Source: Treponema sp.
GTDB lineage: Bacteria; Spirochaetota; Spirochaetia; Treponematales; Breznakiellaceae
Assembly: GCA_031263435.1 (NCBI GenBank)
Contig: JAISFT010000128.1
Span: forward strand, 1-13,386
Direction of reading: 5' to 3'
Length of the DNA stretch: 13,386 nt
Shown: piece by piece, positions 1 through 7,259 of the stretch
Numbering within the stretch: the stretch's first letter is position 1
Layout of the letters: each line of letters opens with the position of its first letter
Notes under the pieces: generated by a model
What the model saw: the letters and a program-made list of their open reading frames with translations, nothing else
What the model was told of the DNA's origin: nothing
Databases searched by the model: none
Position numbers and translations under genes: made by a program

Positions 1-15
1 GATATGGCGCATTCT

Positions 16-71
16 GAGAGAGAGAGAGCGCGAGAGAGAGCGCGAGAGAGAGAGAGAGAGAGCGAGAGAGA
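16..71. repeat. imperfect GA dinucleotide microsatellite
   Basis: An almost pure purine (GA)n tract on the + strand, interrupted by short GC steps, so that a 12-bp unit GAGAGAGAGCGC appears twice in tandem before the longest GA run. It lies downstream of the 3' end of uppP. An open frame through it would encode a Glu-Arg/Ala-Arg repeat, but nothing supports a real protein there. Tracts like this can slip during replication or adopt triplex-type structure; that is general knowledge and not shown here. The stretch from 72 to about 183 shows no recognisable gene. Confidence 0.9.
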
Positions 72-183
72 CAGCAACTTTCGTGCCAGGTGGGGCGGAA
101 TTCGGCGATTTCGGCGTTATTTTCGCAAAAATCTTTTTTCACTATGGTCGTATGGTAGCAGGGGGCGGCGGGATTTGTCCAGT

Positions 184-206
184 AAAAAAGTGCCGGACGC
201 CGTCGG
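184..206 (-). terminator. candidate rho-independent terminator of uppP
   Basis: Read on the minus strand just past the uppP stop, a GC-rich stem (CCGAC pairing with GTCCGG, one bulged base, 3-nt loop) is followed by CA and then CTTTTTTA, with a run of six T at 189-184. Position and orientation fit a terminator for uppP. The stem is short and bulged, so this is a moderate call. Confidence 0.4.
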
Positions 207-208
207 GG

Positions 209-1036
209 TCAGAAAAACAGGCGGGGCCCGAAGCGGTCGGCCAGGACCAGGGCCCCCAGGACGCCCGTGTACACCGCGAAACCGGTCAGGGACCGTTCCC
301 GGACTATCTTCAGCATGAGGCGTATGGAGAAAAAGCCCACCAGGGCGGCGGCCAGGGTGCCGGCGGCCAGGGGCGCCGCGCCGATTCCTTCCACGGCCTC
401 CGGCGCCGGACCGGCCCGGGCCCCGGCCAGGTCCCCGATTTGCAGGACCAGCGCCCCCAGGATGGCGGGGATCGACAGCAGGAAGGAAAACCGGGCGGCA
501 AAGTCCCGGTCAAGGCCCCGGGAGAGGGCCCCCGACAGGGTCGCGCCGGAACGGGAAATGCCGGGGACGATGGCCGCCGCCTGCAAAAGGCCGATGATCA
601 GGGCGTCCGGCCATTTGATTTCCCTGCCGGGGCCGGCGGTCCGGGCCGGTTTTCCGGCTCCCTTTGACCGTACTTCCGCGATAACGAGCAGCGCCGACGT
701 GACAAGGAACGCGAAACCCAGGAAAGACCCCGAAGCAAAGGCGTTTTCGATGGAATCTTTGAACAAAAGGGCGAAAACCACCGCCGGAAGGGTTGCCGTT
801 ATCAGGTAAAGGGTGAGAGGCTGGACAATCCGGCGTAAAATTCCCCAAATATCCTTCCAGAGCACCGCGAAAACCGCCGCCAGGGTGCCCGCGTGGACCA
901 TGGTATCGAAAAACAGCGTCGGTTCGGTAATGCCGAAGATACGCTGGAACAGGACCAGGTGGCCGGAACTGCTGACCGGCAGAAATTCGGTGATTCCCTG
1001 AACGGCGCCCAGAATGACCGCCTGAAAAATACTCAT
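209..1036 (-). CDS. uppP: undecaprenyl-diphosphate phosphatase UppP (BacA family)
   Basis: Integral inner-membrane enzyme that dephosphorylates undecaprenyl diphosphate to the monophosphate, recycling the lipid carrier of peptidoglycan and O-antigen synthesis; overexpression in this family gives bacitracin resistance. The 275-residue product matches the usual family length. The N-terminal signature GITEFLPVSSSGH (residues 14-26, with Glu17 and His26) and the second signature VPGISRSGAT (about 157-166, with Arg162) are both present, and the rest is a series of hydrophobic segments. I chose the ATG at 1036 because GGAG lies about six bases upstream of it and the protein then begins MSIFQAV, as family members do; an upstream in-frame start would add ten unconserved residues. 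It is divergent from the polysaccharide operon, so the shared upstream region may carry signals for both. Confidence 0.95.
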   Translation of the reverse strand: MSIFQAVILGAVQGITEFLPVSSSGHLVLFQRIFGITEPTLFFDTMVHAGTLAAVFAVLWKDIWGILRRIVQPLTLYLITATLPAVVFALLFKDSIENAFASGSFLGFAFLVTSALLVIAEVRSKGAGKPARTAGPGREIKWPDALIIGLLQAAAIVPGISRSGATLSGALSRGLDRDFAARFSFLLSIPAILGALVLQIGDLAGARAGPAPEAVEGIGAAPLAAGTLAAALVGFFSIRLMLKIVRERSLTGFAVYTGVLGALVLADRFGPRLFF

Positions 1037-1058
1037 ACACGCTCCGCCAATACCGCCC

Positions 1059-1077
1059 TTGTTCAAAAGTTGAACAA
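1059..1077. promoter_or_regulatory. perfect inverted repeat, candidate operator upstream of uppP
   Basis: TTGTTCAA - AAG - TTGAACAA is a perfect 8-bp inverted repeat with a 3-bp centre, ending 22 bp upstream of the uppP start. This is the geometry expected for a dimeric helix-turn-helix repressor. It could also fold as a small hairpin in the uppP leader RNA. No regulator gene lies in the window. Confidence 0.5.
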
Positions 1078-1092
1078 CTGCCGGTATTTCTG

Positions 1093-1121
1093 TTGAAATG
1101 AATTTGTAAACATGATATGTT
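1093..1121 (+). promoter_or_regulatory. sigma70-like promoter candidate for the polysaccharide operon
   Basis: TTGAAA (1093-1098) and TATGTT (1116-1121) are separated by 17 bp on the + strand, matching 5 of 6 and 4 of 6 consensus positions. Transcription would start at about 1128, so that the RNA would begin with the 1129-1165 hairpin. It points at the VanZ-like gene and rfbACDB. A competing pair (TTGTAA at 1104, TATAAG at 1126) overlaps it. Confidence 0.4.
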
Positions 1122-1128
1122 CTGCTAT

Positions 1129-1165
1129 AAGGGATTCCCGAAACTTCGGGCTTCGGGAATCCCTT
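1129..1165 (+). promoter_or_regulatory. strong 14-bp stem-loop in the operon leader
   Basis: The arms AAGGGATTCCCGAA (1129-1142) and TTCGGGAATCCCTT (1152-1165) are perfectly complementary around a 9-nt loop. Part of the loop (TTCGGG) repeats the start of the right arm, so a smaller alternative hairpin (1137-1150) is possible. No T-run follows, so it is not a canonical terminator. It could be a 5' stabilising element, an attenuator component or a protein site. Confidence 0.6.
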
Positions 1166-1173
1166 GCTATACT
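1165..1173 (+). promoter_or_regulatory. extended -10 promoter element candidate
   Basis: TGCTATACT fits the extended -10 consensus TGnTATAAT with one mismatch and sits directly after the hairpin. No good -35 lies 17 bp upstream, where the sequence falls inside the hairpin; extended -10 promoters often lack one. It is an alternative or additional start site for the operon. Confidence 0.35.
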
Positions 1174-1357
1174 AGCCAATATGTGGCGGACCCGGCAAGC
1201 CTGTTTCGGCGGCGGCGGGGTTTTTCAGGCGCTTTTTCACTAGAGGGGAAACGGTTTCCCGCCGGTATCGGAAAAGGCGCGGGGGCTTTGACGAAGGGCG
1301 CTTCGTTGTTTTGTCATGCCCTGACGGACGGGGCCCCCTTCGGCGCGGATAACGGAC

Positions 1358-1744
1358 GTGAAAATCGAAACGGTTTTGCCCAAACTGCCTGCCCTGCTGA
1401 TCGCCGCGGGTATCTGGTTCCTGTCGTCCCAAAGTACCCTTCCCAAACCGAAGGGGGTTTTTGGGTACGACAAATTGCAGCATCTGCTGGCCTATACGGC
1501 GCTGGCCGGCGCGGCGGGGCTTTGGGTTTCGCCGGAAAAATGGCGCCGCCGCCGGCTCCTTGCGCTGGGCCTTGCGGCGGCGGCGGCTTCCGTCTACGGC
1601 GTGACGGACGAACTGCACCAGTATTTTGTTCCCGGCAGGAGCTGCAGTGTCCGGGACTGGATCGCCGACGCCGCGGGTTCCGTCATTGGCGCGGCGATCG
1701 CGGCGGTTTTGGCCGGCCGGTTTCTCCGGCGGCGGCAGGGTTAA
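1358..1744 (+). CDS. VanZ-like family small membrane protein
   Basis: A 128-residue, mostly hydrophobic protein with about four membrane segments. It carries the VanZ-like landmarks: a DK-x-x-H pair after the first segment ([13 protein letters not shown], about residues 35-47) and the C-terminal signature [15 protein letters not shown] followed by S-x-x-D (about 73-95). VanZ of enterococcal Tn1546 gives low-level teicoplanin resistance; the biochemical role of most family members is unknown and is not assigned here. The start is GTG at 1358; no strong ribosome-binding site precedes it, so the start is uncertain. The stop at 1742-1744 lies 8 bp before the rfbA ATG, so the two are probably cotranscribed, and the rfbA ribosome-binding site lies in this junction. 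Confidence 0.85.
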   Translation: MKIETVLPKLPALLIAAGIWFLSSQSTLPKPKGVFGYDKLQHLLAYTALAGAAGLWVSPEKWRRRRLLALGLAAAAASVYGVTDELHQYFVPGRSCSVRDWIADAAGSVIGAAIAAVLAGRFLRRRQG

Positions 1745-1752
1745 AGGGATAC

Positions 1753-2667
1753 ATGAAGGGCATTGTTCTTGCCGGCGGCGCCGGGACCCGGCTCTACCCC
1801 CTCACGAAGGCGGTATCCAAGCAGATACTTCCCCTTTATGACAAACCGATGATCTATTATCCCCTGTCGGTGCTGATGCTGGCGGGGATCCGGGAGGTGC
1901 TGATCATCTCCACTCCCCGGGATATTTCCCTGTTCCGGGAACTCTTCGGTTCCGGGGAATGGCTGGGCATGCGGTTTGGGTACGCGGTGCAGGAGAGCCC
2001 CCGGGGGCTGGCGGACGCCTTTATCCTGGGGGCCGGCTTCATCGGCGGGGACAGCTGCGCCCTGGTTTTGGGCGACAACATATTTTACGGCAGGGGCTTC
2101 AGCGGAATCCTGCAAACCACGGCCGGACAGGTTGAACGGGAAAACGGGGCGGCCATTTTTGGTTACTACGTAAAGGACCCGGGGGCCTATGGGGTGGTGG
2201 AATTTGACCGGCAGGGCAGGGCCCTTTCCATCGAGGAAAAACCCGCCTGTCCCAGGTCCCATTACGCGGTGCCGGGGCTCTACTTTTATGACGGCGGCGT
2301 GGTTGAGATTGCGAAAAACATCAAGCCTTCGGCCCGGGGGGAAATCGAGATAACCGCGGTGAATAACGTGTATCTGGAACAGGGCCGCCTTTCGGTAGAG
2401 GTGCTGGGCCGGGGGATGGCCTGGCTGGACACGGGTTCCTACGACGGCCTTCTGGAGGCGTCGAATTTTATCGAAACCATTCAGAAGCGGCAGGGCATGT
2501 ATGTATCCTGCATTGAGGAGATTGCGTATAGCAACGGCTGGCTGTCCCGGACCGCCCTGCTGGAACTGGCCGCGTCGTACAAAACCGAATACGGGGCCTA
2601 TCTGAACTATGTGGCGGAGAACCTTCAACCCCCGCCGCGGCAGTCCGTCCGTCCGGCAGGTCCGTAG
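1753..2667 (+). CDS. rfbA: glucose-1-phosphate thymidylyltransferase
   Basis: First enzyme of dTDP-L-rhamnose synthesis: couples dTTP and glucose-1-phosphate to dTDP-glucose, releasing pyrophosphate. The 304-residue product is close to the usual 290-300. The nucleotidyl-transferase signature [13 protein letters not shown] is at residues 6-18, followed by [17 protein letters not shown], then [22 protein letters not shown] and [14 protein letters not shown], all in the order expected for RfbA/RmlA. The ATG at 1753 is chosen because AAAGGGA lies just upstream and the protein then starts MKGIVLAGG. Its frame is open for a further 630 bp upstream, but that is only overlap with the VanZ-like gene. 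It is the first of four rhamnose genes in the order A-C-D-B. Confidence 0.97.
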   Translation: MKGIVLAGGAGTRLYPLTKAVSKQILPLYDKPMIYYPLSVLMLAGIREVLIISTPRDISLFRELFGSGEWLGMRFGYAVQESPRGLADAFILGAGFIGGDSCALVLGDNIFYGRGFSGILQTTAGQVERENGAAIFGYYVKDPGAYGVVEFDRQGRALSIEEKPACPRSHYAVPGLYFYDGGVVEIAKNIKPSARGEIEITAVNNVYLEQGRLSVEVLGRGMAWLDTGSYDGLLEASNFIETIQKRQGMYVSCIEEIAYSNGWLSRTALLELAASYKTEYGAYLNYVAENLQPPPRQSVRPAGP

Positions 2668-3215
2668 TGCCCTTTGAATTTATGCCCGGCCCCATAGCGG
2701 GGCTCTATGAAATACGGCCCCGGGTATTCGGCGACGACCGGGGCAGCTTTTTTGAAGTCTGGTCGGAACGGGATTTTGCCGCCGCGGGCCTCTCCGCGGC
2801 CTTTGTGCAGGACAACCAGTCCCGTTCGGTCAGGGGGGTCCTCCGGGGTCTTCACTTCCAGAAGACCCATCCCCAGGGCAAGCTGGTCCGGGCCATTGAG
2901 GGGGAGGTCTTCGACGTGGCGGTGGACATCCGGCCCGGTTCCCCCAGCCGGGGCAAATGGCACGGGGTGGTGTTAAGCGGGGAGCGGCAAAACCAGTTTT
3001 ACATCCCCCCGGGGTTCGCCCATGGCTTTCTGGTCCTGAGTGAAACCGCGGTTTTTGCCTATAAATGTACCGACTTTTATTACCCCGAGGATGAAGGGGG
3101 AATTATCTGGAACGATCCGGCCGTCAATATTGCCTGGCCCGATCCGGGGACGGGGTATATCCTCTCCGAAAAAGACAAAAACCTGCCCCCCTGGGAGGCC
3201 GTCGGGCCGGCCTGA
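2667..3215 (+). CDS. rfbC: dTDP-4-dehydrorhamnose 3,5-epimerase
   Basis: Third step of the rhamnose pathway: epimerises dTDP-4-keto-6-deoxy-D-glucose at C3 and C5. It is a cupin-fold protein of 182 residues, the normal family size. The catalytic base His63 is in LRGLHFQ and the catalytic Tyr132 is in FAYKCTDFYYPEDE; QDNQSRS, the KLVRAIEGEVFDVAVDIR strand and PPGFAHGF are also present. The start is GTG at 2667, which shares its first base with the rfbA stop (taGTG) and indicates translational coupling. An internal ATG five codons in is a less likely alternative. Confidence 0.96.
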   Translation: MPFEFMPGPIAGLYEIRPRVFGDDRGSFFEVWSERDFAAAGLSAAFVQDNQSRSVRGVLRGLHFQKTHPQGKLVRAIEGEVFDVAVDIRPGSPSRGKWHGVVLSGERQNQFYIPPGFAHGFLVLSETAVFAYKCTDFYYPEDEGGIIWNDPAVNIAWPDPGTGYILSEKDKNLPPWEAVGPA

Positions 3216-3254
3216 GGCGGCGGCCGCGGGCGGCGCGGCCGGGAAATGTGCATG

Positions 3255-4190
3255 CTGTGGTTAATCGGTAACAGGGGCATGCTGGGAACCGAGCTTTCCC
3301 GGCTTTTTGAAAAAGAGGGCGTTTCCTTTACCGGCACCGACCGGGAGGTGGATATTACCGATCCGGCGGCCCTTGCCGCCTTTGCGGAGCGGGAGGCCGC
3401 GGCAGGCAGGTCCATCGGCTGGATCGTCAACTGCGCCGCCTATACCGCGGTGGACAGGGCCGAGGACGACGGGGAAACCTGCCGCCGCATCAATGCCGGC
3501 GGGGCCGCCAACATCGCGGCGGCCGCCCGGAATACCGGCGCCCGGCTGATCCATTTTTCCACCGATTATGTGTTTGACGGCCGGGGCATCCGGAACGCCG
3601 CCGGGGGAGACCCCCGGCCCTACCGGGAAGACGACCTTACCAACCCCATCGGGGTATACGGCCTGACCAAACGGGACGGGGAAAACGCGGTACTGGAAAA
3701 CAACCCCCGGTCCTGTATCATCCGTACCGCCTGGCTGTACGGCCGGTACGGCGGCAATTTTGTCGCCGCCATGCTCCGCCTCATGAATGAGCGGGACGAA
3801 GTGAAGGTGGTGAACGATCAGCGGGGCAGCCCCACCTGGGCCCGTGATTTGGCCGGCCTCGTGCTTGAAATCATCGGGCGGGACCGGCCGCCCGCCTGGG
3901 GGGTGTACCATTACACCAACGAAGGCAATATTACCTGGTACGATTTTGCCCGGCAGATTTACGACGCGGGCCGCGGCCTGGGCCTTATAACCGGAGACTG
4001 CGCCGTCAGGCCCTGTACCAGCGCCGAATACCCCGCCAGGGTTACCCGGCCCGCCTATTCGGTGCTGGACAAGACGAAGATCAAGGCTGCCCTGGGAATT
4101 GACGTGCCCGCATGGGACACAAGCCTGCGGCGGTATCTCGGGACCCTGGCCGAAGAGCGGGGAAAAAACAGTTATATATGCGCGCCCTGA
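3255..4190 (+). CDS. rfbD: dTDP-4-dehydrorhamnose reductase
   Basis: Final step: NAD(P)H-dependent reduction of dTDP-4-keto-L-rhamnose to dTDP-L-rhamnose. It is an extended short-chain dehydrogenase of 311 residues. The Rossmann signature GNRGMLG is at residues 6-12, the active-site STDYVFDG segment follows, and the catalytic Tyr135/Lys139 are in YGLTK, followed by RTAWLYG and DQRGSPTW, typical of RfbD/RmlD. I prefer the ATG at 3255 (GGGAA about six bases upstream) over the ATG at 3246, which would add three residues and leaves that site too close. About 39 bp of GC-rich DNA separate it from rfbC. Its 3' end overlaps rfbB by 13 bp. Confidence 0.95.
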   Translation: MWLIGNRGMLGTELSRLFEKEGVSFTGTDREVDITDPAALAAFAEREAAAGRSIGWIVNCAAYTAVDRAEDDGETCRRINAGGAANIAAAARNTGARLIHFSTDYVFDGRGIRNAAGGDPRPYREDDLTNPIGVYGLTKRDGENAVLENNPRSCIIRTAWLYGRYGGNFVAAMLRLMNERDEVKVVNDQRGSPTWARDLAGLVLEIIGRDRPPAWGVYHYTNEGNITWYDFARQIYDAGRGLGLITGDCAVRPCTSAEYPARVTRPAYSVLDKTKIKAALGIDVPAWDTSLRRYLGTLAEERGKNSYICAP

Positions 4191-5359
4191 AAAACATTCT
4201 GGTCACCGGCGGCTGCGGCTTTATCGGCTGCAACTTCATCCGCTTTCTTCTGGAAAAGAGGTCCGGCTTTACCGGCCGGATCATCAATCTTGATGCCCTG
4301 ACCTACGCCGGCAATCCCGAAAGCCTTGGGGACATTGCCGGACGGTTCGGCGGGAGCGGCGCGGCTGCCGGCGCGGCCTCCGATGCCTCCGCCGGCGCGG
4401 GCGGTTCCCCGGCGGGGGGGCGTTACTTTTTTGAGCGGGGAGATATCTGCGACCGCCCTCTGGTGGAATCAATTTTCGCCAAATACGATATTGACACGGT
4501 GGTGCATTTTGCCGCGGAAAGCCATGTGGACCGTTCCATTCTGGGGCCCGAGGCGTTTGTCAAAACCAACGTGACGGGAACCTTTACCCTGCTGGACGCC
4601 GCCCGGAATTACTGGCGGCGGCCGGCGGATGGCGCCGCGGGGAGCGGCGGCGCCGGTCCCATACGGCGGGACGCGCTGTTTCACCACATCAGCACCGACG
4701 AGGTCTACGGTTCCCTGGGGGAAACGGGGCGCTTCACCGAAACTACCGCCTGCGATCCCCGGTCCCCCTATTCGGCCAGCAAGGCCGCCGGCGATCATCT
4801 GGCCATGGCGTATTTCCACACCTACGGCCTCCCGGTAACCCTGACCAACTGTTCGAATAACTACGGCCCCTGGCAGTTCCCGGAAAAACTCATCCCCCTC
4901 TCGATCCTCAACATGATCGGGGGGAAGCCCCTGCCGGTCTACGGGGACGGAAAAAACATCCGGGACTGGGTTTATGTGGAAGACCATAACGCGGCGGTCT
5001 GGATGGTGATGCAAAAAGGCGCCGCCGGGGAAAGGTACAACATCGGCGGGGAGAACCAGTGGGAGAATATCCGGCTCCTGGAGTCCCTGATCGGCATCGT
5101 GTCGGAAAAAGCGGGACTGGACCCGGAGAAGGTCCGGGGAACCGTCACCTACGTGAAGGACCGCCCCGGCCACGACCGCCGCTACGCCATTGACTGTTCC
5201 AAAATAAAACGGGAACTGGGCTGGAAACAAACGGTGGATTTTGCCGGGGGCCTCCGCCGGACCGTGGACTGGTATCTGGCAAACGGTCCCTGGGTCGAGG
5301 GAATCCGCACCGGGGAATACCGGAACTGGATAGAACGGAATTACGGGGATCGGGGATGA
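4178..5359 (+). CDS. rfbB: dTDP-glucose 4,6-dehydratase with Ala/Gly-rich insertions
   Basis: Second step of the rhamnose pathway: NAD+-dependent conversion of dTDP-glucose to dTDP-4-keto-6-deoxyglucose. Motifs run in family order: GGCGFIG near the N-terminus, FAAESHVDRS, STDEVYG with Thr173-Asp174-Glu175, Tyr198/Lys202 in YSASK, NCSNNYGPWQFPEKLIP, RDWVYVEDH and RPGHDRRYAID. The product is 393 residues, about 35-40 longer than usual. The excess is two low-complexity inserts: an Ala/Gly/Ser stretch at about residues 56-82 and a second at about 147-166. Both fall between conserved blocks and leave the catalytic residues intact, so activity is expected. The ATG at 4178 overlaps the rfbD stop, implying coupled translation. 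It feeds rfbC and rfbD, encoded just upstream. Confidence 0.96.
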   Translation: MRALKNILVTGGCGFIGCNFIRFLLEKRSGFTGRIINLDALTYAGNPESLGDIAGRFGGSGAAAGAASDASAGAGGSPAGGRYFFERGDICDRPLVESIFAKYDIDTVVHFAAESHVDRSILGPEAFVKTNVTGTFTLLDAARNYWRRPADGAAGSGGAGPIRRDALFHHISTDEVYGSLGETGRFTETTACDPRSPYSASKAAGDHLAMAYFHTYGLPVTLTNCSNNYGPWQFPEKLIPLSILNMIGGKPLPVYGDGKNIRDWVYVEDHNAAVWMVMQKGAAGERYNIGGENQWENIRLLESLIGIVSEKAGLDPEKVRGTVTYVKDRPGHDRRYAIDCSKIKRELGWKQTVDFAGGLRRTVDWYLANGPWVEGIRTGEYRNWIERNYGDRG

Positions 5360-5431
5360 CGGCGGTGGCACGGGACGGCGGGAACACAAAGCATAACATC
5401 GCCGGGATATTTGACGAAAGGATATATTAAA

Positions 5432-6211
5432 ATGAAAGTAGTTCTTCTGGCCGGAGGATACGGGACCCGGCTTTCCGAAGAAACGGATCTGCGGCCCAAA
5501 CCCATGGTAGAAATCGGCGGACGGCCCATCCTCTGGCACATTATGAAAATGTATTCCCATTACGGGTTTAATGATTTTATCGTCTGTTGCGGATACAAGT
5601 CCTATTATATCAAAGATTATTTTTATCATTACTACATGCATGCTGCGGATATGACCGTGGATTTGGCGGAGAACAGGATGGAGTACCATAACTCCGCGTC
5701 GGAACCCTGGAAAATCACTCTGGTGGATACGGGGCTTGAAACCATGACCGGCGGCCGCATCAAACGGGTACAGAAATATATAGGGAATGAACCTTTCATG
5801 ATGACCTATGGCGACGGGGTGGCGGATATTGATATCAACCGCCTGCTTGAATACCACAGGGAAAAAGGGGCGCTGGCAACCCTGACCGCGGTGCTGCCGT
5901 CGGGGAAATTCGGCGCCCTTGAGATTGCCAGGGATGACCGGGTCGCGTCGTTTTATGAAAAACCCCAGGGGGACGGCTCCTGGGTAAACGGCGGATTTTT
6001 TGTGCTGCAGCCCGAGGTGTTTGATTATATCACCGAAGGCGACGCCACGGTGTTTGAGCGGAAGCCTCTGGAAGACATGGCCAGGGCCGGCCGGCTCCAG
6101 TCGTATAAACACACCGGATTCTGGAAACCCATGGATACCCTGCGGGAGAAACTGGAACTGCAGGGATTTTGGGATACCGGTCATGCGCCCTGGAAAGTCT
6201 GGAATGACTGA
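5432..6211 (+). CDS. rfbF: glucose-1-phosphate cytidylyltransferase
   Basis: Opens the CDP-3,6-dideoxyhexose branch: CTP plus glucose-1-phosphate gives CDP-glucose. The 259-residue product matches the usual 257 or so. The N-terminus VVLLAGGYGTRLSEET and the following RPKPMVEIGGRPILWH are the diagnostic RfbF block; FIVCCGYKSYYIKDYF, MTYGDGVADID, FYEKPQGDGSWVNGGFF and KHTGFWKPMDTLREK follow. The ATG at 5432 has GAAAGGA about nine bases upstream; an upstream in-frame TTG would add seven unconserved residues. A 72-bp gap separates it from rfbB, the largest gap so far in the operon, but I see no terminator or convincing promoter in it. It overlaps rfbG by 8 bp. Its codons are less GC-rich than those of the rhamnose block. 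Confidence 0.97.
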   Translation: MKVVLLAGGYGTRLSEETDLRPKPMVEIGGRPILWHIMKMYSHYGFNDFIVCCGYKSYYIKDYFYHYYMHAADMTVDLAENRMEYHNSASEPWKITLVDTGLETMTGGRIKRVQKYIGNEPFMMTYGDGVADIDINRLLEYHREKGALATLTAVLPSGKFGALEIARDDRVASFYEKPQGDGSWVNGGFFVLQPEVFDYITEGDATVFERKPLEDMARAGRLQSYKHTGFWKPMDTLREKLELQGFWDTGHAPWKVWND

Positions 6212-7259
6212 TCTTTCTTTTTATAAAGGCCGGAAGGTTTTTATAACCGGCCATACGGGTTTTAAAGGTACCTGGCTCTGCCGGATTCTTTTGCACGCCG
6301 GCGCCGAAGTAACCGGCTATGCCCTTGATCCGCCGGAAGGTCCTTCGCTTTTTGAACAGCTTGGGGTTAAGGATAAAATAACATCGGTAACCGGCGATAT
6401 TCGTGACAGGGGCGCCCTGACAGGGCTTGTTCGGGACACAAAGCCGGATATGGTATTTCACCTTGCCGCCCAGCCCCTGGTGCGCCCTTCCTACCGTGAA
6501 CCGGCGTTAACCTATGAAACCAATGTCATGGGGACGGTGAACATCCTTGAAGCCCTGCGGCTTGCCCCGTCCGTCCGCTCCTTTGTCAATGTAACCACCG
6601 ACAAGGTGTATGAAAACCGGGAATGGCCCTGGGGATACCGGGAGTGTGAAAATCTCGGCGGCCGGGACCCGTATTCGAACAGCAAATCCTGCAGCGAACT
6701 GGTAACCGCAAGTTACCGCAGTTCCTTTTTTCAGGGGGCCGGCGCTCCGGCCATTTCTACCGTTCGTTCCGGCAATGTCATAGGCGGGGGTGATTATTCG
6801 GAGGACCGGATTATCCCCGACTGTGTGCGGGCGGTAATGGCGGGAAAAGAAATTGCCCTCCGGAAGCCCGGTTCGACCCGGCCCTGGCAGCATGTACTGG
6901 ACTGTCTTTCGGGTTACCTTCTTTTGGCGGAAAAACAGTATGTCCGTCCCGAACTGGCCGGGGCGTATAATTTTGGTCCCGGTGAGGAAAGCTGCGTTAC
7001 CACCGGCCGCCTTGCGGAACTGTTTTGTGCCGCGTGGGGACAGGGGGCATCCTGGACCATACGGGATGACAAGGGCCCCCATGAGGCAAATTTTCTTAAA
7101 CTCGATTGTTCCAGGGCAAAGGCCGTACTGGGCTGGCGGCCCCGGTGGGGCATAGAGGCGGCGGTGGAAAAGACGGTGGAATTTGCCAGGGCCGCCTCCG
7201 GCGAAGAACGGCTGGCCTGTATAGAGAGGCAGGTAGCGGAGTATTTTGAATATGTTTGA
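6204..7259 (+). CDS. rfbG: CDP-glucose 4,6-dehydratase
   Basis: Converts CDP-glucose to CDP-4-keto-6-deoxyglucose using tightly bound NAD+. It is an extended short-chain dehydrogenase of 351 residues. Evidence is the GHTGFKGTWLC glycine-rich NAD site (about residues 15-25), the family-typical YALDPPEGPSLFE, HLAAQPLVRPSY, TTDKVYEN, the YSNSKSCSE catalytic Tyr/Lys block, RSGNVIGGGD and RPWQHVLDCLSGYL. The frame is open further upstream inside rfbF, but the ATG at 6204 begins MTDLSFYKGRKVFITG, the normal family N-terminus, and overlaps the rfbF stop by 8 bp. Together with rfbF and rfbH it forms the standard ddhABC set. Confidence 0.97.
   Translation: MTDLSFYKGRKVFITGHTGFKGTWLCRILLHAGAEVTGYALDPPEGPSLFEQLGVKDKITSVTGDIRDRGALTGLVRDTKPDMVFHLAAQPLVRPSYREPALTYETNVMGTVNILEALRLAPSVRSFVNVTTDKVYENREWPWGYRECENLGGRDPYSNSKSCSELVTASYRSSFFQGAGAPAISTVRSGNVIGGGDYSEDRIIPDCVRAVMAGKEIALRKPGSTRPWQHVLDCLSGYLLLAEKQYVRPELAGAYNFGPGEESCVTTGRLAELFCAAWGQGASWTIRDDKGPHEANFLKLDCSRAKAVLGWRPRWGIEAAVEKTVEFARAASGEERLACIERQVAEYFEYV

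Larger units (their letters stand above)
1037..1357. other. divergent intergenic region between uppP and the polysaccharide operon
   Basis: This 321-bp stretch holds no convincing gene. From left to right it contains the uppP ribosome-binding site, a perfect 8-bp inverted repeat (1059-1077), a promoter-like pair (1093-1121), a strong 14-bp hairpin (1129-1165) overlapping an extended -10 sequence (1165-1173), and a smaller hairpin GGGAAA-CGG-TTTCCC at 1246-1260. The + strand frame here is open and joins the rfbA frame, but its translation is unlike any family I know. I read it as leader DNA. Confidence 0.7.

Noticed and set aside
4..318. Open frame through the GA repeat encoding an Arg/Glu-rich protein
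   Set aside because: The N-terminus is only translated microsatellite, the rest matches nothing known, no ribosome-binding site is seen, and it runs antisense into uppP.
1129..1165. Hairpin as a rho-independent terminator
   Set aside because: No T-run follows in either direction, and it lies upstream of both divergent genes, where a terminator would have no transcript from within the window to end.
1117..1752. 212-residue N-terminal extension of RfbA
   Set aside because: It overlaps the well-supported VanZ-like gene in another frame, its translation resembles no family, and the ATG at 1753 gives a full-length RfbA with its own ribosome-binding site.
1741..2628. 295-codon open frame on the minus strand
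   Set aside because: It is fully antisense to rfbA, whose motifs are unambiguous; the open frame results from GC-rich codon bias.
4469..6184. Long open frame (571 codons) on the minus strand
   Set aside because: It is antisense to rfbB and rfbF; the translation is Pro/Gly/His-rich with no domain signature, as is usual opposite GC-rich genes.
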